This document shows, one piece after another, positions 34,061 through 45,769 of a DNA stretch of 64,000 nucleotides. Source of the stretch: Terfezia claveryi (Eukaryota > Ascomycota > Pezizomycetes > Pezizales > Pezizaceae); NCBI GenBank assembly GCA_015179025.1, contig WHUX01000097.1, positions 124,001 through 188,000 of the forward strand, given 5' to 3'. The number at the start of each line of letters is the position of its first letter. Position 1 is the stretch's first letter. The notes beneath the pieces were generated by a model. It saw nothing but the letters and a program-made list of their open reading frames with translations. It did no database searches and was not told where the DNA came from. A program made the position numbers and the translations under genes.

Positions 34061-35240
34061 ACCTGTTCCTTGGTCAAGCCAGTGTATGATGAAGTAGTCC
34101 TTGTCGTCTTCCCATCCGTCGCTGATGTGTTTCTCTTCAATGAGCTTGTTGAGGGTCGGTTCGATCCTTGTGTTAAAGTCATTGATGGTGGGTTTCTTCT
34201 CCTTGCATATAGAAGCATTATGTCCTGAGAACTTACAGAAATCACAACGCTGTCTGGAGGTCTTGGTGTCTTGAATGAAAGAGGGTGAATCTTCGTCAAT
34301 AGCTACTCGCTTTTTAGAACGAGTGGTGATGGCGGCGGTGTTGATTGGAATTGGATTACTGCTGCTAGCAGTTGCAGCTGGTTGTTGAGGTTCATTTCAT
34401 AGTTGTTGTGGGGCAACAGGAGTATTCATAATCTCCTGTTCCATTTGTCGGGTGCTCATTTGTTTGGTAGGGTTACTGAACAGAATGTTGGGTTGGAGAG
34501 TAGGTCGTGTTGGCCTGTTGGTAATCTATCTTTTTGCCCATTCTCCGATTTCCTGGATAGCTTCTTCACGGCTGAGAGCTTATGGAGGTGGATAAGCTGG
34601 CGTTTGTTGTACTGGTGCTAGTTCCTTTTGAGGCTCATTTGTGGATAAGATATGCGCAATACGAGTCGTAAGGAATTCCTTCTCCTTCTTAAGAACTGAG
34701 GCTATGAAGTCACAGTTCAAACTGCCATGTCCATGGTGGTTGCAGATTGCGCATGTTTCGACGGTGAACATGCGGTTGTTATGGCGTGGGAGCTGCCATG
34801 AACTGGACAGTAAAAATCACGGCAAAAGGACCAGTGCATCCTTTTGTTTGTTGCCAATTGCTATGAGCCAGGTCGATAGCAATTTCTTTCGCTTCTTCAG
34901 GAGCGAGGGTATTTTGTTGCATGTTTTCAGAAGATGGAGGCCTATATCTTAGTCCAAGAACTGTTAAGGGTTTGTTCTTGTTTATATTGGTACACGATCA
35001 TACCCGCTGAAAACTTCTTCTGGTATAGTGGATAGAGTCTCGTCGTCTGAGGACTCTTCTTCCTTCATCATGTCATATTCACTTTCTTCATCTGGATGCC
35101 TCGAAGTATGGACAGAAGATATGGTGTCCAAGTTCTTCGGCTCTTCCACGACATTTGTTGAAGTCGCAGTCGACATGCTTGAAATTGATAGCTCCGCGAG
35201 AAACCATATTGTTCTGAGTAGAGGTTTCTGGTGAGTGGAA
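34061..35240 (-). pseudogene. Gypsy spacer between RNase H and integrase with two CCHC knuckles
   Basis: This ~1.1-kb region is not expected in a standard chromovirus. It encodes an acidic Ser/Glu stretch (EESEYDMMKEEESSDDET), a first knuckle CAICNHHGHGSLNC (~34755-34710), a Pro/Gln-rich segment and a second knuckle CDFCKFSGHNASIC (~34240-34200), then runs in frame towards the integrase zinc-binding domain. Both knuckles keep C-x2-C-x4-H-x4-C spacing. It could be a captured or duplicated gag-type nucleic-acid-binding module, or a remnant of a second element. Several stops are present. Confidence 0.65.
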
Positions 35241-35245
35241 AGTTC

Positions 35246-36482
35246 TTAAAGCGTTGGTAGAGATGTTGCGGTTGTAGGTATGGTTAGGAGGATGATGCTG
35301 TTGGAAATATAATCGTCCTCGGTGGTGGGAGTGTCCAAGTATTTATGCTTTCTTGATAGAGCGTCTGCTATCAAATTTTCCTTTCCTGCGGTATGCTGTA
35401 TATCTGTATCAAATTCCATTAGGTAATCTTGCCATCGCCTCAATTTTTGCTTGCAGGCGTTTGAGTATGGAAGGTTACTAATGGTTTGTGGTCGGTAAGG
35501 ATAGTGAACTTGTGACCTCTTAATTGTGCTTCAAAAAATTTTAATGAGTCAATAATCGCTAATAATTCCTTTTGAAAGGTAGGATAATTGAGTTGTGCTG
35601 GATTAAATTTTCTAGAGTGGAAGCATGATGGTCTGATGATGTCAACGGTCCTTGACCTATCCAAGATCCTAGTCCTACATCACTAGCATCACAGACTAAA
35701 TATTTGGGTTCAGTAGATTCATTATTCCAGGGTTTTAAAACATGTGGGGAATTCACGAGTTCCTTGAGTTTTTCAAACTCTGCATTATGAGTATCTGTCC
35801 ATTCCCATTTCTTTGTTTCTCCTTGCAGTTCTGACAGGGTGCTCGCATACGATGCCAAGTCAGGAATAAATCTGCTGAGATAATTAACGATTCCAAGGAA
35901 TCCTCTAAGATCCTTTTTTCTTGTAGGAGTTGGAAATGTTAATATAGTAGTCCTCTTCTTCGGGTCTACATGTAATCCATCTGATGTAAAACGTGTCCTA
36001 AGATTTCCAATCTTGGAGTAAAGAACTGGCATTTGCTTTCTTTGAGATAGAATTTCTCATCCTGTAGACTTGAAGTACTTTCTTCAATAATTCTACATGT
36101 TCTTCATACGTTTTAGAGAATATAATAATATCATCAATATAGATGATTAAATTTTTATAGACCATGTCCTTAAAAATTTCATGCATAACGCGAACCATGG
36201 TAGCTGGTGCGTTACGATCCCCTTGTTGCATAACTCTACTTCTGAAATATCCCATGTGACATAAAAAGGTAGAGTGTTGCTCAGATTCTTTATTATTCTA
36301 ATATTAAAAAATCCGTCGGCTAAGTCGAGCTTAGTCCAAATGGGATTCTCCACTACTAGTTCAATTGCTTCATTAATATCTGGCAATGGGGTGTGGTCCG
36401 GTTCGACGGCTAAATTGCGGTCTCGACAGTCATTGACATGTCTGGCTTCTTCCGGTTTATCTCGTTTAGGGATAGTGAACAT
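35246..36482 (-). pseudogene. Gypsy reverse transcriptase and RNase H
   Basis: RT: MFTIPKRDKPEEARHVNDCR, TKLDLADGFFNIRI, then the catalytic YIDD in LIIYIDDIIIFSKTYEEH (~36130). Thumb: FLGIVNYLSRFIPDLASYAS. RNase H: KYLVCDASDVGLGSWIGQ, YPTFQKELLAIIDSLKFF, FTILTDHKPL, ending HTAGKENLIADALSRK. Three frames are used, with breaks near 36240, 36030 and 35600. The catalytic residues themselves are kept. Confidence 0.92.
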
Positions 36483-36829
36483 GACTACAGCATTTGTGTC
36501 ATTTTCTACTCTATATATGCGACCTGATGCTTCTTCTTCGACTAATTTGTCATGGATTTGTTGTCTAAATCGATGTCCTGAGGGTCGCCATTTTGGTATC
36601 CAAGTAGCTCCTGCTTTTGGTTTGATAGAGTGATTAATTTTTCTTAGTGGAGGTAATTCCCTGGAATTGTCTTGGGAAATAATAAGGGAAACTCCGTTAC
36701 AGGGTTGAATTGTTTCTGTACCGTAGAAACAGCTGTCACGAGTTCTCTTTCTGAATCGGTTTCTTCTGCGTCACTAATATTTTCCCAATTATCGGTTCAC
36801 TATAATCTGTAACTGATTCGCAGCTGACC

Positions 36830-37264
36830 TGTGTATATGCTGATCTTATACATTCGCCATAGTTCTAGATCCTTTCCATACACTTAGCTGGAATCGAGGA
36901 ATATTTTCCGGTTGGATAGTAACTGGTTCCTGATGGGCAGGAATTATTGCTCGCACTTTGCTGAGAGCAGGTTCTCCTAGTATCATGTCCCATCCAGTCA
37001 AATGAGCTACATAGAACGTTCGTTCTTCTACATAACCTATCCAATCAAGTTTGATAGTACAAGCTTTGTCTATCGTTCCTTTTGAGCCTTTAATTGCGTA
37101 CTTAATGATTTCTTCTCGATACTTCTAGTTGGTATTTTGTATAGGTGTACAAATTGAGAATTGATTAAGTCTCCTCCCTTCGTTTGGAGATCAATTAAAG
37201 CTAGTGCGGGGTGTTCGTTAGCTTTAACGAATACCTTGCTAAAATCTGGTACCTGTCTTGACAA
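36830..37264 (-). pseudogene. Gypsy protease region
   Basis: Retropepsin-like: PALALIDLQTKGGDLINSQFV sits where the active-site ALxDxGAxxNFI motif is expected, with the catalytic DSG/DTG degenerate to DLQTKGG. It is followed by the flap-like FYVAHLTGWDMILGEPAL, which matches the WDxILGxxWL end of gypsy proteases. Stops interrupt it at ~37070. Confidence 0.7.
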
Positions 37265-37339
37265 GGGTCGTTCCTTGATTTTATCCTTGTTGTTTTTATC
37301 CTTGGTGGCTATCGCATAGCTAAATCTTGTGCGGCTGTA

Positions 37340-38971
37340 CGCATGGGTACCTTATTTTTTCGTTTCCTACAGTCCTTGTAGGAGTGTCCAGGGTTCCAAC
37401 ACCATAGACATTTCTTGTCTCTAATTAATTGCATCTTCGTCTTCTGATCCAATTTTTTTGTGATGGTGTCCCAATCTGAGTCCTTCCGATTTTCTGTGTT
37501 GGGTTTGGTGTTGGGATTGCTGCTAGGATTAAATCCTGTTTTTTGTCGTTGATTCTGGTCCCTGCATGGACCGTGACTTCGATTTTCATTCCGAGGGTGT
37601 TGTCGTCGGGATGTATTTGTTGTGGATGGTGGGGCAATATCCTTCTTGAGGCTTCATATGACTCCGCTTGATGTACGAGCTGATCATATGACCATTCTTC
37701 TTTGATTAAAGGAATTAATGTAGCTGACATATATGGCGGCAGGTGATTAAGAAACTTTCTTCTTTTTACTTCCTGCGATATTGATTGTTTGCCATCCTTG
37801 TCAATCAATTTGATTTGCATTTCAGTAAGCCAGTTGGCAAACTGTTTGATTCCATGTGACGTCCGTCCTTGTATGGTGTGGCTGTCTCCCATCGTTTCCA
37901 CAAAATGTCCTTACTAGTAGAGGGTATCAGAAAATCCCTTAGCGCTAGTATGAAACCAAAGAATGTCGCATTCTTTCCTTTTTCTCTTAGGAACTGATTA
38001 TAAGTAGTGAGCGGCTTCCTTCCATTCTGAATCCAACAATTTCCAGAGCTGAAGCGCCTTCTAAATCTATTCTTTTGAGAACAAACCAACGTTGCATTGC
38101 TGTGGCCCAAGAGTCAAAATATTGTGAGTCTTGCCATTTTTTGTCTTCTCCTCTTAATTTTTCTGGCATATCAATCTTTATTCCTTTTAAAGCATTCGTT
38201 GCTTTATGGTTACCCTTGTAACCATTCCTGTTGTAGATTCCCATTGCTGGTGTTCAACTGATTTTCCTCGTTTGGGTTTTCTTTTAAGAGTTTGACTTGC
38301 AACTGACGATGCCTTATCAGAGTCCGAGCTATCATCTCCGCTATCATCGGGGTCTCGTCCTCCTCCTTGTGTTTTCTGCTTCTGTTGGTCTAGTCCTGTA
38401 TCTAGATCATCATCGTCTTCTGGTAATTCTATATCTTCTGGTGGTTGGTCTTTGTCGTCTGGTTCTTTGGCTGACCCAGTCCTCCTTTCTGGTGTCTCAG
38501 GTGCTCGACCTTTGCCTTTCGATTGATCTTTTGGTGTTCTCAGGAAGCTCCTGGAAGTTCTTTGCTAGGATTGAAAAAATCCTCCGCGGTATGTGCTGAT
38601 TCTTCTAGATGAGTGCCGCTCATCATGAATGCCATTATTTCTTCCCAGTTATTTATTACCCAATTCGGTTTCCTTAAAAGTGGTACAACAGGTTTCCTTA
38701 ATTCTTTACTTAAAAATGCGTTCATTTCTAAGTCTTCTTCTTTGAATGGGTAAGGTGTTAGCCATAAGTAGTGTTTTGCTACGGCTTCCATTAAGAGTCG
38801 AGTATCATCAGGATGATACTGTTGGGCATGTCCCATTGAGCGAGTATATTTCAAAATCTCCTCAATTGTTGGAAGATGTCTGTCCCAAAATTCTTCTGGT
38901 GCGAGAGGTAAAGCCATACTAAAATATAGTTTGGTTCCTGCTCCACCTGGTTCTCCTAATTCTATATCCAT
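37340..38971 (-). pseudogene. Gypsy gag region
   Basis: The open segments 38971-38540, 38244-37987, 38110-37805 and 37901-37425 together give a capsid-like polyprotein, with helical blocks such as WDRHLPTIEEILKYTRS and FANWLTEMQIKLIDKDGK. The end has a CCHC knuckle (CLWCWNPGHSYKDC, ~37410-37365) followed by basic residues. Frame changes separate the segments. Confidence 0.75.
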
Positions 38972-39938
38972 GGGCAGATTTATTTCCCCTTCGTGTTAGG
39001 AACTATAAATCTGGTCTTTCTGGGAGTTTCTTCTACTAATTTCTTAATATCTTCGGGTAACATAGTTAACCGTCTCGACCTCTTAGTCTTCTTACTAAGT
39101 TCAGACGCCATTATGTCTGATTTCGTCGTCTGTCCGCAACCAAATGCAGCTGGTTATGCGATACGATCGTCGAGTTACTTTTCTTCTTTGGCACCTTTCT
39201 GTGCTGATGGTGTGGTGGCTGATGATCCTTATGATCTCCGTTCGACTGACGTTCTGTTGGCTCAGTGGCTCACGCGGCTGGTGAGGCTGGATGTCAGGAT
39301 CCTGATGTTTCTTATGGTCCTGGTTTTTCTTCGTCTACTGGTCTAGAATCTAGTTCTAGTTCTTCCGGCAAGAGTGTCACGTTTTCTGATTGGTGTGTTG
39401 AGGTAGACTTGGGGGCGCAGAGGTATTGGTAGAGATGTCTGGGCCTAAGGAAGGTTCTGATGGAGGTAATTCTTTTCTGGAGGAAATGGCTGCAGTGGAG
39501 GCAGCGAGATTTGAGCCTTGGGATTGTGACGCTTGGTTGTTTAGACCAATTATTCCTGGGACCTGGGGGGCCGGTTTTTCAATGGTGTACTGGATTTACA
39601 GGTACAGATGTAATGGCGGTTGCCAGGAGTGCAAGATGAGTTGTCGATCTTATTGGAAAAGTGTTGTGAACGAGGGTGGGATTGTTTAATGTGGGATACC
39701 ACTGCCCATTAGAGCTCTGCTTAGCTTGCTTCTAAGTCTTTTGTTGATGTACTGCAGTTGAGAGTCTGATGTCTCGTTTGTTGGATTTTGTTGGCTAGCT
39801 AGTTGAATAACGATATCGATTTTATATGTGCACTTGGGTGTCGAATTGTATACACTTGCGTGAGTGTAATAAAGGTATCCGAAGGTTGATCAGGCCTTGG
39901 ATTTAAGAGTAAAGATTAGGTAAGTGAGTTAAAAAAAA

Positions 39939-40615
39939 TGTAATGAATGGTACTAGACAGTATTCATTCGGTACCATTTATACAATCTATATCCGTAGGC
40001 ACGGACGTTTGTGTATTTCGGTTCTGCTGAGGTAAGACCTCAGAAGGGTAGGGAGATTACTATGTGGGACGTTCCCAAAGGGAACAGTAATTAACTGGTG
40101 TAATCTATCTTATATGATTTGTGCTATCTAAGCTATATGATCTTGATCTGATCGGAATATAGGCTTGCTTGCTCTGAGTGCTTGCTTGGTTGCTTCTTCT
40201 CTTTTGTGATTCCGAGGGAATCCAGTAGCCTATTTATACTCGTCTGAGATCTGATAACTAAGGAAATAAATACAATAAAGGGTGGCACACCAGAAGGTGG
40301 TGCGCTGTATAAAAAGGGTCATGTGGCCATAGTAATGAGTCACACACCTTAAACGATGGTCATGTGGCTATAGTAATGAGTCACACGCCTTTAAACAGAG
40401 GTCACGCGGCCATAATGAGGGTGTGCTCATATGGCAAGTTCCATGGAAGTTCCCATGGCAAATTCCGCGTGCTATGGACGCTTATAAAGCAATAGGAGGT
40501 GGTAGAAGGCTAGTCCTTCAACCGAGAGGCTTAGTTACATAACATAGTAGTAATATAGGAAATACAAAAGTATATAATCAATTATATAAGCAATGAAACA
40601 ATGTTCTCCATTACA
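39939..40615 (-). repeat. Gypsy 5' LTR (coding strand -)
   Basis: Flanked by an A8 run (39931-39938) on the inner side and CATAT on the outer side. I see no clear tRNA primer match on the inner side. Confidence 0.93.
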
Positions 40616-41125
40616 CATATTCTCTTCCAAATTCTCTTCCAAATTCTCTTGTTCCTCTTCCACTGCTCTTCCTCTTCCCTCAACTCTCGGTCTTCATACA
40701 TTCTGAATCTCCATCTCCATCCGTATTCCCACTCAAGCACTCACTCATTAAGTTATCTAAAAATTTCCCTCGTATAACCATATTTTCACCTACCATGAAG
40801 AAGTTTAATGCCAGCTTCACCTCCATGGATTATTCTCCGAACCACCCATCCATTGACCCTTCCGAAACTGCACAACGTTATTTTGTAATAGATATCTCAT
40901 CTCGAGCCAGCATCCTCCTTATCATCTACAGAGCCATTCTTGGTTGTCAAGTCTGGAACTCCTGAAACACAGTTAAGTCAATTTACAGTCAATTCAATAA
41001 TCTGCAATAGACTACTTACGAGCACTTTGATTTACCGTCTCCTTGATATTATTAAACAAAAAAGCATTCTGAGATACCAATTTCAAGAAAAAATCCTTAC
41101 TTTGCCAATTTCTGTTCCGATTATG

Positions 41126-43693
41126 TTAATCTTTCACCTTTCGAACCACCAACTCATTTACTTTGTCAATACCCATGAATTTTCCCTCTCGACCACTCAG
41201 GTTTACTAGGATGTTATTAAGCCATATATATCTGAACCTATCTGTCCAGACAACCTCATTCTCAATCAATAAATTCGCCATTGATTTTGCATAATGGTGT
41301 TTCCCACCACCTGCAAACCATATACATAGGGGTTCAATATTTTTTAAATGGCCCCCTGAATTACCAGCACTATATCTTATATTATCAGCCATCTGCCTGT
41401 ATTGGAATACACAAAGCATGAGAACAAAATACATACCTCACATTGTAATGCAAATCCCGAACAACGAAATAATGCTGTAAATATAACAGATAGTTTTCAT
41501 ATACCAAATCTCTCTCCTAGTACGCCCGATTTTTAACAAATTGGTTGCAGTTAAATTCATCACCAATCTGATCCTTCTTTCTCTTTTTAAGTTTCAACAT
41601 GTTATGCTACTTCCAGAGAGTATTCAGCTCTGCTTTTTCCCTTATTACTCACACAGCCCTCGGAACAAATAGTTTTTGGATGATAGAGGTACAGACATCC
41701 ACATAGCTTCCCACATCTTATAATTTGGCTGACATATCTTCATAATCTTCTACCTTAAGATCACCACAGTCAACCACCTACCTATAATATTAACACATCA
41801 ACACACTCACTTACTCCTAATTCGGCAGCCACGGCTGCTAGCATATACCCTTCTCCACAAATACATGAGAAGTGTTTACATGTATTATATTCGGGCATAT
41901 TCGCATTTATGCCTTTTGACTCAAGCACATACTTCAAATGACATAAGGATCCAACATCCATACTATCTTTACATCCTCAATGCCCCCTAAAGAGCAAATC
42001 CTCAGCAGCCATCTCCAAATGGAATATCCTATCCAATCTCTCTAGTAAGTTTAGATGATTATACTCAAAATCTCTAATATGCAATCTCTTGAGTGCTACC
42101 ACCTATACAGATTAGCCAAATCCAACAGACTCCTATGCTATGACCAGCAATTTCCCTGATATTGTACCTCAAAGCACTTACCTTCAGCATGGTTCCTAAG
42201 TCTCCTGTATATAGAACAATCCTTCTATTCAAATCCTGACTTGTCAGTTCAGTATCTTTTAATAAGGCCTCGATAATCTTAGCACTCCTAGAGATAGATA
42301 TTTCATCTAACTCCATTGTTTCCAATGTATGAACATCCATTTTAATTGGAGCTATCTTATAGATACTATCAAATGATGGCCTGACTACACTTAGATTCCT
42401 CTTTGACTACTCAGATAGCACAGTTCCAAAGTGCTTCCATAATATGTCACTCAAATGTACTAGCACTCGACCTGGCATGTATTCCGTATAGGAGTCCTTG
42501 GACAGCAACCATATTTTATCAATTCTACCATAATCGGGCTTGTTACAAAATAGCAACTGCCCCTCTAAACTAGGCTTGCCTTTTTCATAATCCTTTAGCC
42601 CTTGATATATTTGTTCTGCCTTGTCATACTTTATCCACTCCTCTTTTAGCATTTGGTTTTTCTCTATACCTAATATGTCTGTCAACTGGGCACCAGCTGC
42701 ATCTGAAACTAGACGCGCCCTACTTGGCTCAATTGGGTGTGGAAAATTTAGAAACCACAAAGCAGCATATGTATACTGCGTCAGAAGTTTCTGATTCTTC
42801 ACACTTTGGCCAGTTTTGTTCTCGAACATCGCATTATTGTCTCACATCCACCCGAATGGACAACTATTCTTAATCCTCTTTAATATCCTTTCTGCATTCA
42901 CCTTCCCAATAGCCTTCATTGCATCCCCAATAGTTGTGTATGCTATACTCAATCCTACACGGTTTAGGAAACTGATTACTTTCTTTCCAACCCCGCATGC
43001 CTAGAAGTAATAGCCTAATGGGGTTTGAAGCCGGTTACACATCTACGAGTATTCAAAGGCCATCATACTTATAGCCATTGTCGCGACTAAGTTTTTGTCC
43101 TAAAAATTCCGATGTCAACCAATCCCAGGCTTGCCTCTTTTCCTCTTTTTGCAAGAATTATTCTGACTTTCACCCCACAGACAAATCCCACTAATAATAT
43201 TGCTTAATCGTAGGCAATGTTCATTAAATTTCTTGCCTAACTTTTCGAACTCAAACTCTGTAGCTATGACGGGGCTTAAAGATTATGCTAGCATTCTGGT
43301 GTCTGCATCCCTGGCATATATTTTCATCTCTAACTCCAGGACTTGCTGAACTACTCTCTATAGGCCAACACCTAGAGCTTGTTTTAACATTAGGATGGCA
43401 GCACTTGAGTTTTGTTTTTTAGTGAAGTTAAAGCTTATTTGTGGTAACATTGCCTTGAATACCTTTTTGAAGCTGTCGTTTTCAAAGAAAGTTTCCCTCT
43501 TCTCTAGGATCTTTTTTGACTTAGCGATCATCACCCGCTCAAAGAATAAGGCTAGATCTATGCCATTGGACCATATCTCCTCCAGCACTACTAGTACCTT
43601 CGGTTCCCAAGATTCAGTTGATGTGCTTCCTGTAGCATCACCCCTTAGAATCGGTAAGGCTCTAGCTAAGGGTTCTACAGGCATCTCCCTCAA
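41126..43693 (-). pseudogene. DUF6589-like large protein of the big element
   Basis: The minus strand from ~43690 to ~41120, in several frames with many stops, reads as one long protein. The N-terminal open frame 43693-43358 includes LEEIWSNGIDLALFFERVM. Middle pieces include VRLVSDAAGAQLTDILG and KVSALRYNIREIAG. The C-terminal open frame 41434-41126 contains WFAGGGKHHYAKSMANLL, WLNNILVNLSGREGKFMGID and LNELVV-like residues. That combination (A-G-x-x-x-Y-A ... NxxG...F..xD) matches what I know of fungal DUF6589 proteins. The function of DUF6589 is not established; its place opposite a helicase inside inverted repeats suggests a transposition role. The tail continues beyond the gypsy insertion at 31661-31407. 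Confidence 0.6.
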
Positions 43694-43889
43694 GTATGTA
43701 TCGTATGTATATAGTTATTCTGTGCCCTCCTGTATATCACTGTAGTCACTCTGGTCAGCTCGCTCGTCAATGGCAAAAATAAATTTCGCATGATAGGTAT
43801 AAGAACATTGAATGGTGATATTTTGTTTTGTTTCTTAATATAAAATAAGCTTTAGATTACATGCTTTAAGCATCAAATATAGTTCCATA

Positions 43890-44034
43890 CTAGTATCTCT
43901 GATTTCACGCTAGCATCTCTGGATTCGTAGCTAAATTAGAGTCAATTTCGGAGATGTTTACTACTAGACTCTTAGCTGGCATAGCAGAAATAATTATTTC
44001 ACGACAGATACCTAGAGTCTTGGTATGAGAACAG
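43890..44034 (-). repeat. Right terminal inverted repeat of the large element
   Basis: Its reverse complement aligns with 7370-7447 plus 10096-10175 at roughly 70-80 percent identity by eye. The inner edge is CTAGTATCTCTG and the outer edge is GGTATGAGAACAG, followed by CTATAG. Confidence 0.8.
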
Positions 44035-44139
44035 CTATAGTTGGCTTCTAAATTGCGAGTTTTATAAAAGGGCATTATTCTATACTAGTTTGATCTATTT
44101 CTGAATCTTCCTAATCTGACTGGATAAAATGTTCTAAAG

Positions 44140-45300
44140 AATTACCAAATAGTCTAGCTTAGTAGTAGTAGTAAGTAGAGCTCTAGCTCTACATGTTAGG
44201 CTAATTATTATCTAACTTATATATAATTTAAAATTAATATAATAGAAGATTCTAGATAGTACTAAAAGGTATTAATTAGTATAAAATAGGTTAGTTATTT
44301 TTAACTTATATATATAATAATTTAGTAAAATAGATAATATATAGTATTGTTTTAAAATAGCTACTAAATAAAAAATATATAAAATATATATAGTTATAAA
44401 GGAAAAGATTAGCTATAAAAATAAATAAGCTATTTCTTTATATAGATATAGTAATATATTATATTTAGCTTTAAATTTAGTAGTCAACTTTAAAGTATTA
44501 ATTAAATAATTATATTAAAAAAAGATATATTAGTCTAATAATAAAATATTTAATATATAGATATTTACTAATTTTAGATTAAAAATAAATAATTTAAATT
44601 TAATTTTTAGCTAAATTATTTATTTTTTCTTTTATTTAAAAAGAAGAAAAGTCTTAATTATAAGATTCTATTATATTATTTTCTTTCTCTCTACTTTTTT
44701 TCTACTTTATTAATCTTATTAAAAAAAGCTTTTATTTTTATTTACTATATAACTAAAAACTAAGTTGATATTATTATAAATAATATTACTATATTTTTTT
44801 AAGTCTTTTATTTTTCTAGTAGTTAAAGTCTATATATAGTAAATAAATAAAATCTAAAAAAGTAGTATAAAAACTACTTAATATAAAGTTATAAATATAA
44901 AAATTATATAGTAGAAGTTAATAGTAAAATCTTTATATAAAGATAAGAAAACTTATATTAAATAAAAAAAGATATATATTTTAATTTTAATAGTATAGAT
45001 AAAGTAATTTTTATATAAAAGATATTTAATTATTTTTTATTTTCTTTTTACTATTAATAGATTTTTTTTTTGTTTATTCTATTCTCTAACTTTAACTATC
45101 TATAAATTCAAATATTATAATATTTATATCTTTTTCCTTTCAAATTAGCTTTATAGCTCCTATTTGTTAAAATAATATAAAAACATTATAGCTAAAAGAC
45201 ATACATATTACAAGCAACTATTTTACAAACCTAAAACAGTAGTATAGTAGCTTATCATTTATGTATATATTATCGAACCACCTAACCTAGCTACCACAGT
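44140..45300. other. Extremely AT-rich block
   Basis: Almost pure A/T, with dense TA steps (TATATA, TAGTA, TTTAAA) and hardly any G or C outside AGCT and CTA words. It begins ~100 bp outside the right inverted repeat and ends sharply near 45300. No ORF. It fits a heavily RIP-mutated old repeat; an AT isochore boundary is the alternative. Confidence 0.75.
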
Positions 45301-45769
45301 TTCCTCCTCATACTAAAGATATATTATACACTTCCATACCACCCCCCTATACAAATATATATATCGCCGACTCTCTTCCATTTCTCCTATATAAGGTATC
45401 CCCATGTAGGGACAAAACACAAATAAATAAACATTTATAAACAGCAATTTAAAAACCGCCGCCCAAAAATAATATGCCGTGCTGTAAGCAAATGAACGCA
45501 AGAATGCAAACCAGAACAGAACAAAAAAAAGGGACGCAAAAAAAGGTAAGTACTATACATTCAACACCAAAGATGATGTCCAGAACAAGTTTCCGAGTAA
45601 TCGAAAGGCAAGTAGTGTCAGTATATAATCCGAGAAAGGAGAATAGAATTAAAAGGAAATCAACACCAAACCTTCACCAAACTCGACGTTCTAATGATGT
45701 GGTATATGCAAAAGATATATAGACGCCAATAATTCGAACAATCTCACTCATCCAATAACTTTCCCAATA

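Larger units (their letters stand above)
31667..40615 (-). mobile_element. Ty3/gypsy chromovirus, 8949 bp
   Basis: LTRs 31667-32346 (680 bp) and 39939-40615 (677 bp) are nearly identical and end TGTAATG...CATTACA. CATAT is duplicated at 31662-31666 and 40616-40620. Coding is on minus, in the order gag with zinc knuckle, protease, reverse transcriptase, RNase H, an unusual spacer, integrase, chromodomain. A purine tract (GTGGGGAAG) precedes the 3' LTR. The very similar LTRs and few stops per domain suggest it is younger than its host element, although frames are still broken. It splits the 3' end of the DUF6589-like gene. Confidence 0.95.
7370..44034. mobile_element. Large TIR transposon (RecQ helicase + DUF6589-like), ~13-kb core with nested insertions
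   Basis: The left end (7370-7447 continued at 10096-10175) and the reverse complement of the right end (43890-44034) match over ~150 bp. Shared blocks in order are GTTCTCRTACCMAGACTCTAG, AGAGTCT, ACAYCTCCGAAAT and GAGATGCTAGCGTG, then CGGAGGTGCTAG versus CAGAGATACTAG. Both ends abut CTATAG (7364-7369 and 44035-44040). That hexamer is its own reverse complement, so it could be a target duplication or part of the target preference. Subtracting four insertions with their duplications (Fot 2648, E1 6136, copia 5889, gypsy 8954 bp) leaves about 13,040 bp. The contents are ORF A, a 243-bp tandem repeat, a hairpin array, ORF B, a RecQ helicase (+) and a convergent DUF6589-like gene (-). A helicase-encoding branch of Academ transposons is known in fungi, so Academ-H-like is my best guess; no catalytic motif confirms it. 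Confidence 0.75.

Noticed and set aside
7370..44034. Starship-type giant element
   Set aside because: No DUF3435 tyrosine-recombinase gene is visible at either end, and long inverted repeats are present.
45474..45722. 82-codon ORF after the AT-rich block
   Set aside because: Basic, low-complexity, no domain, next to an AT-only block. Not enough support for a gene.
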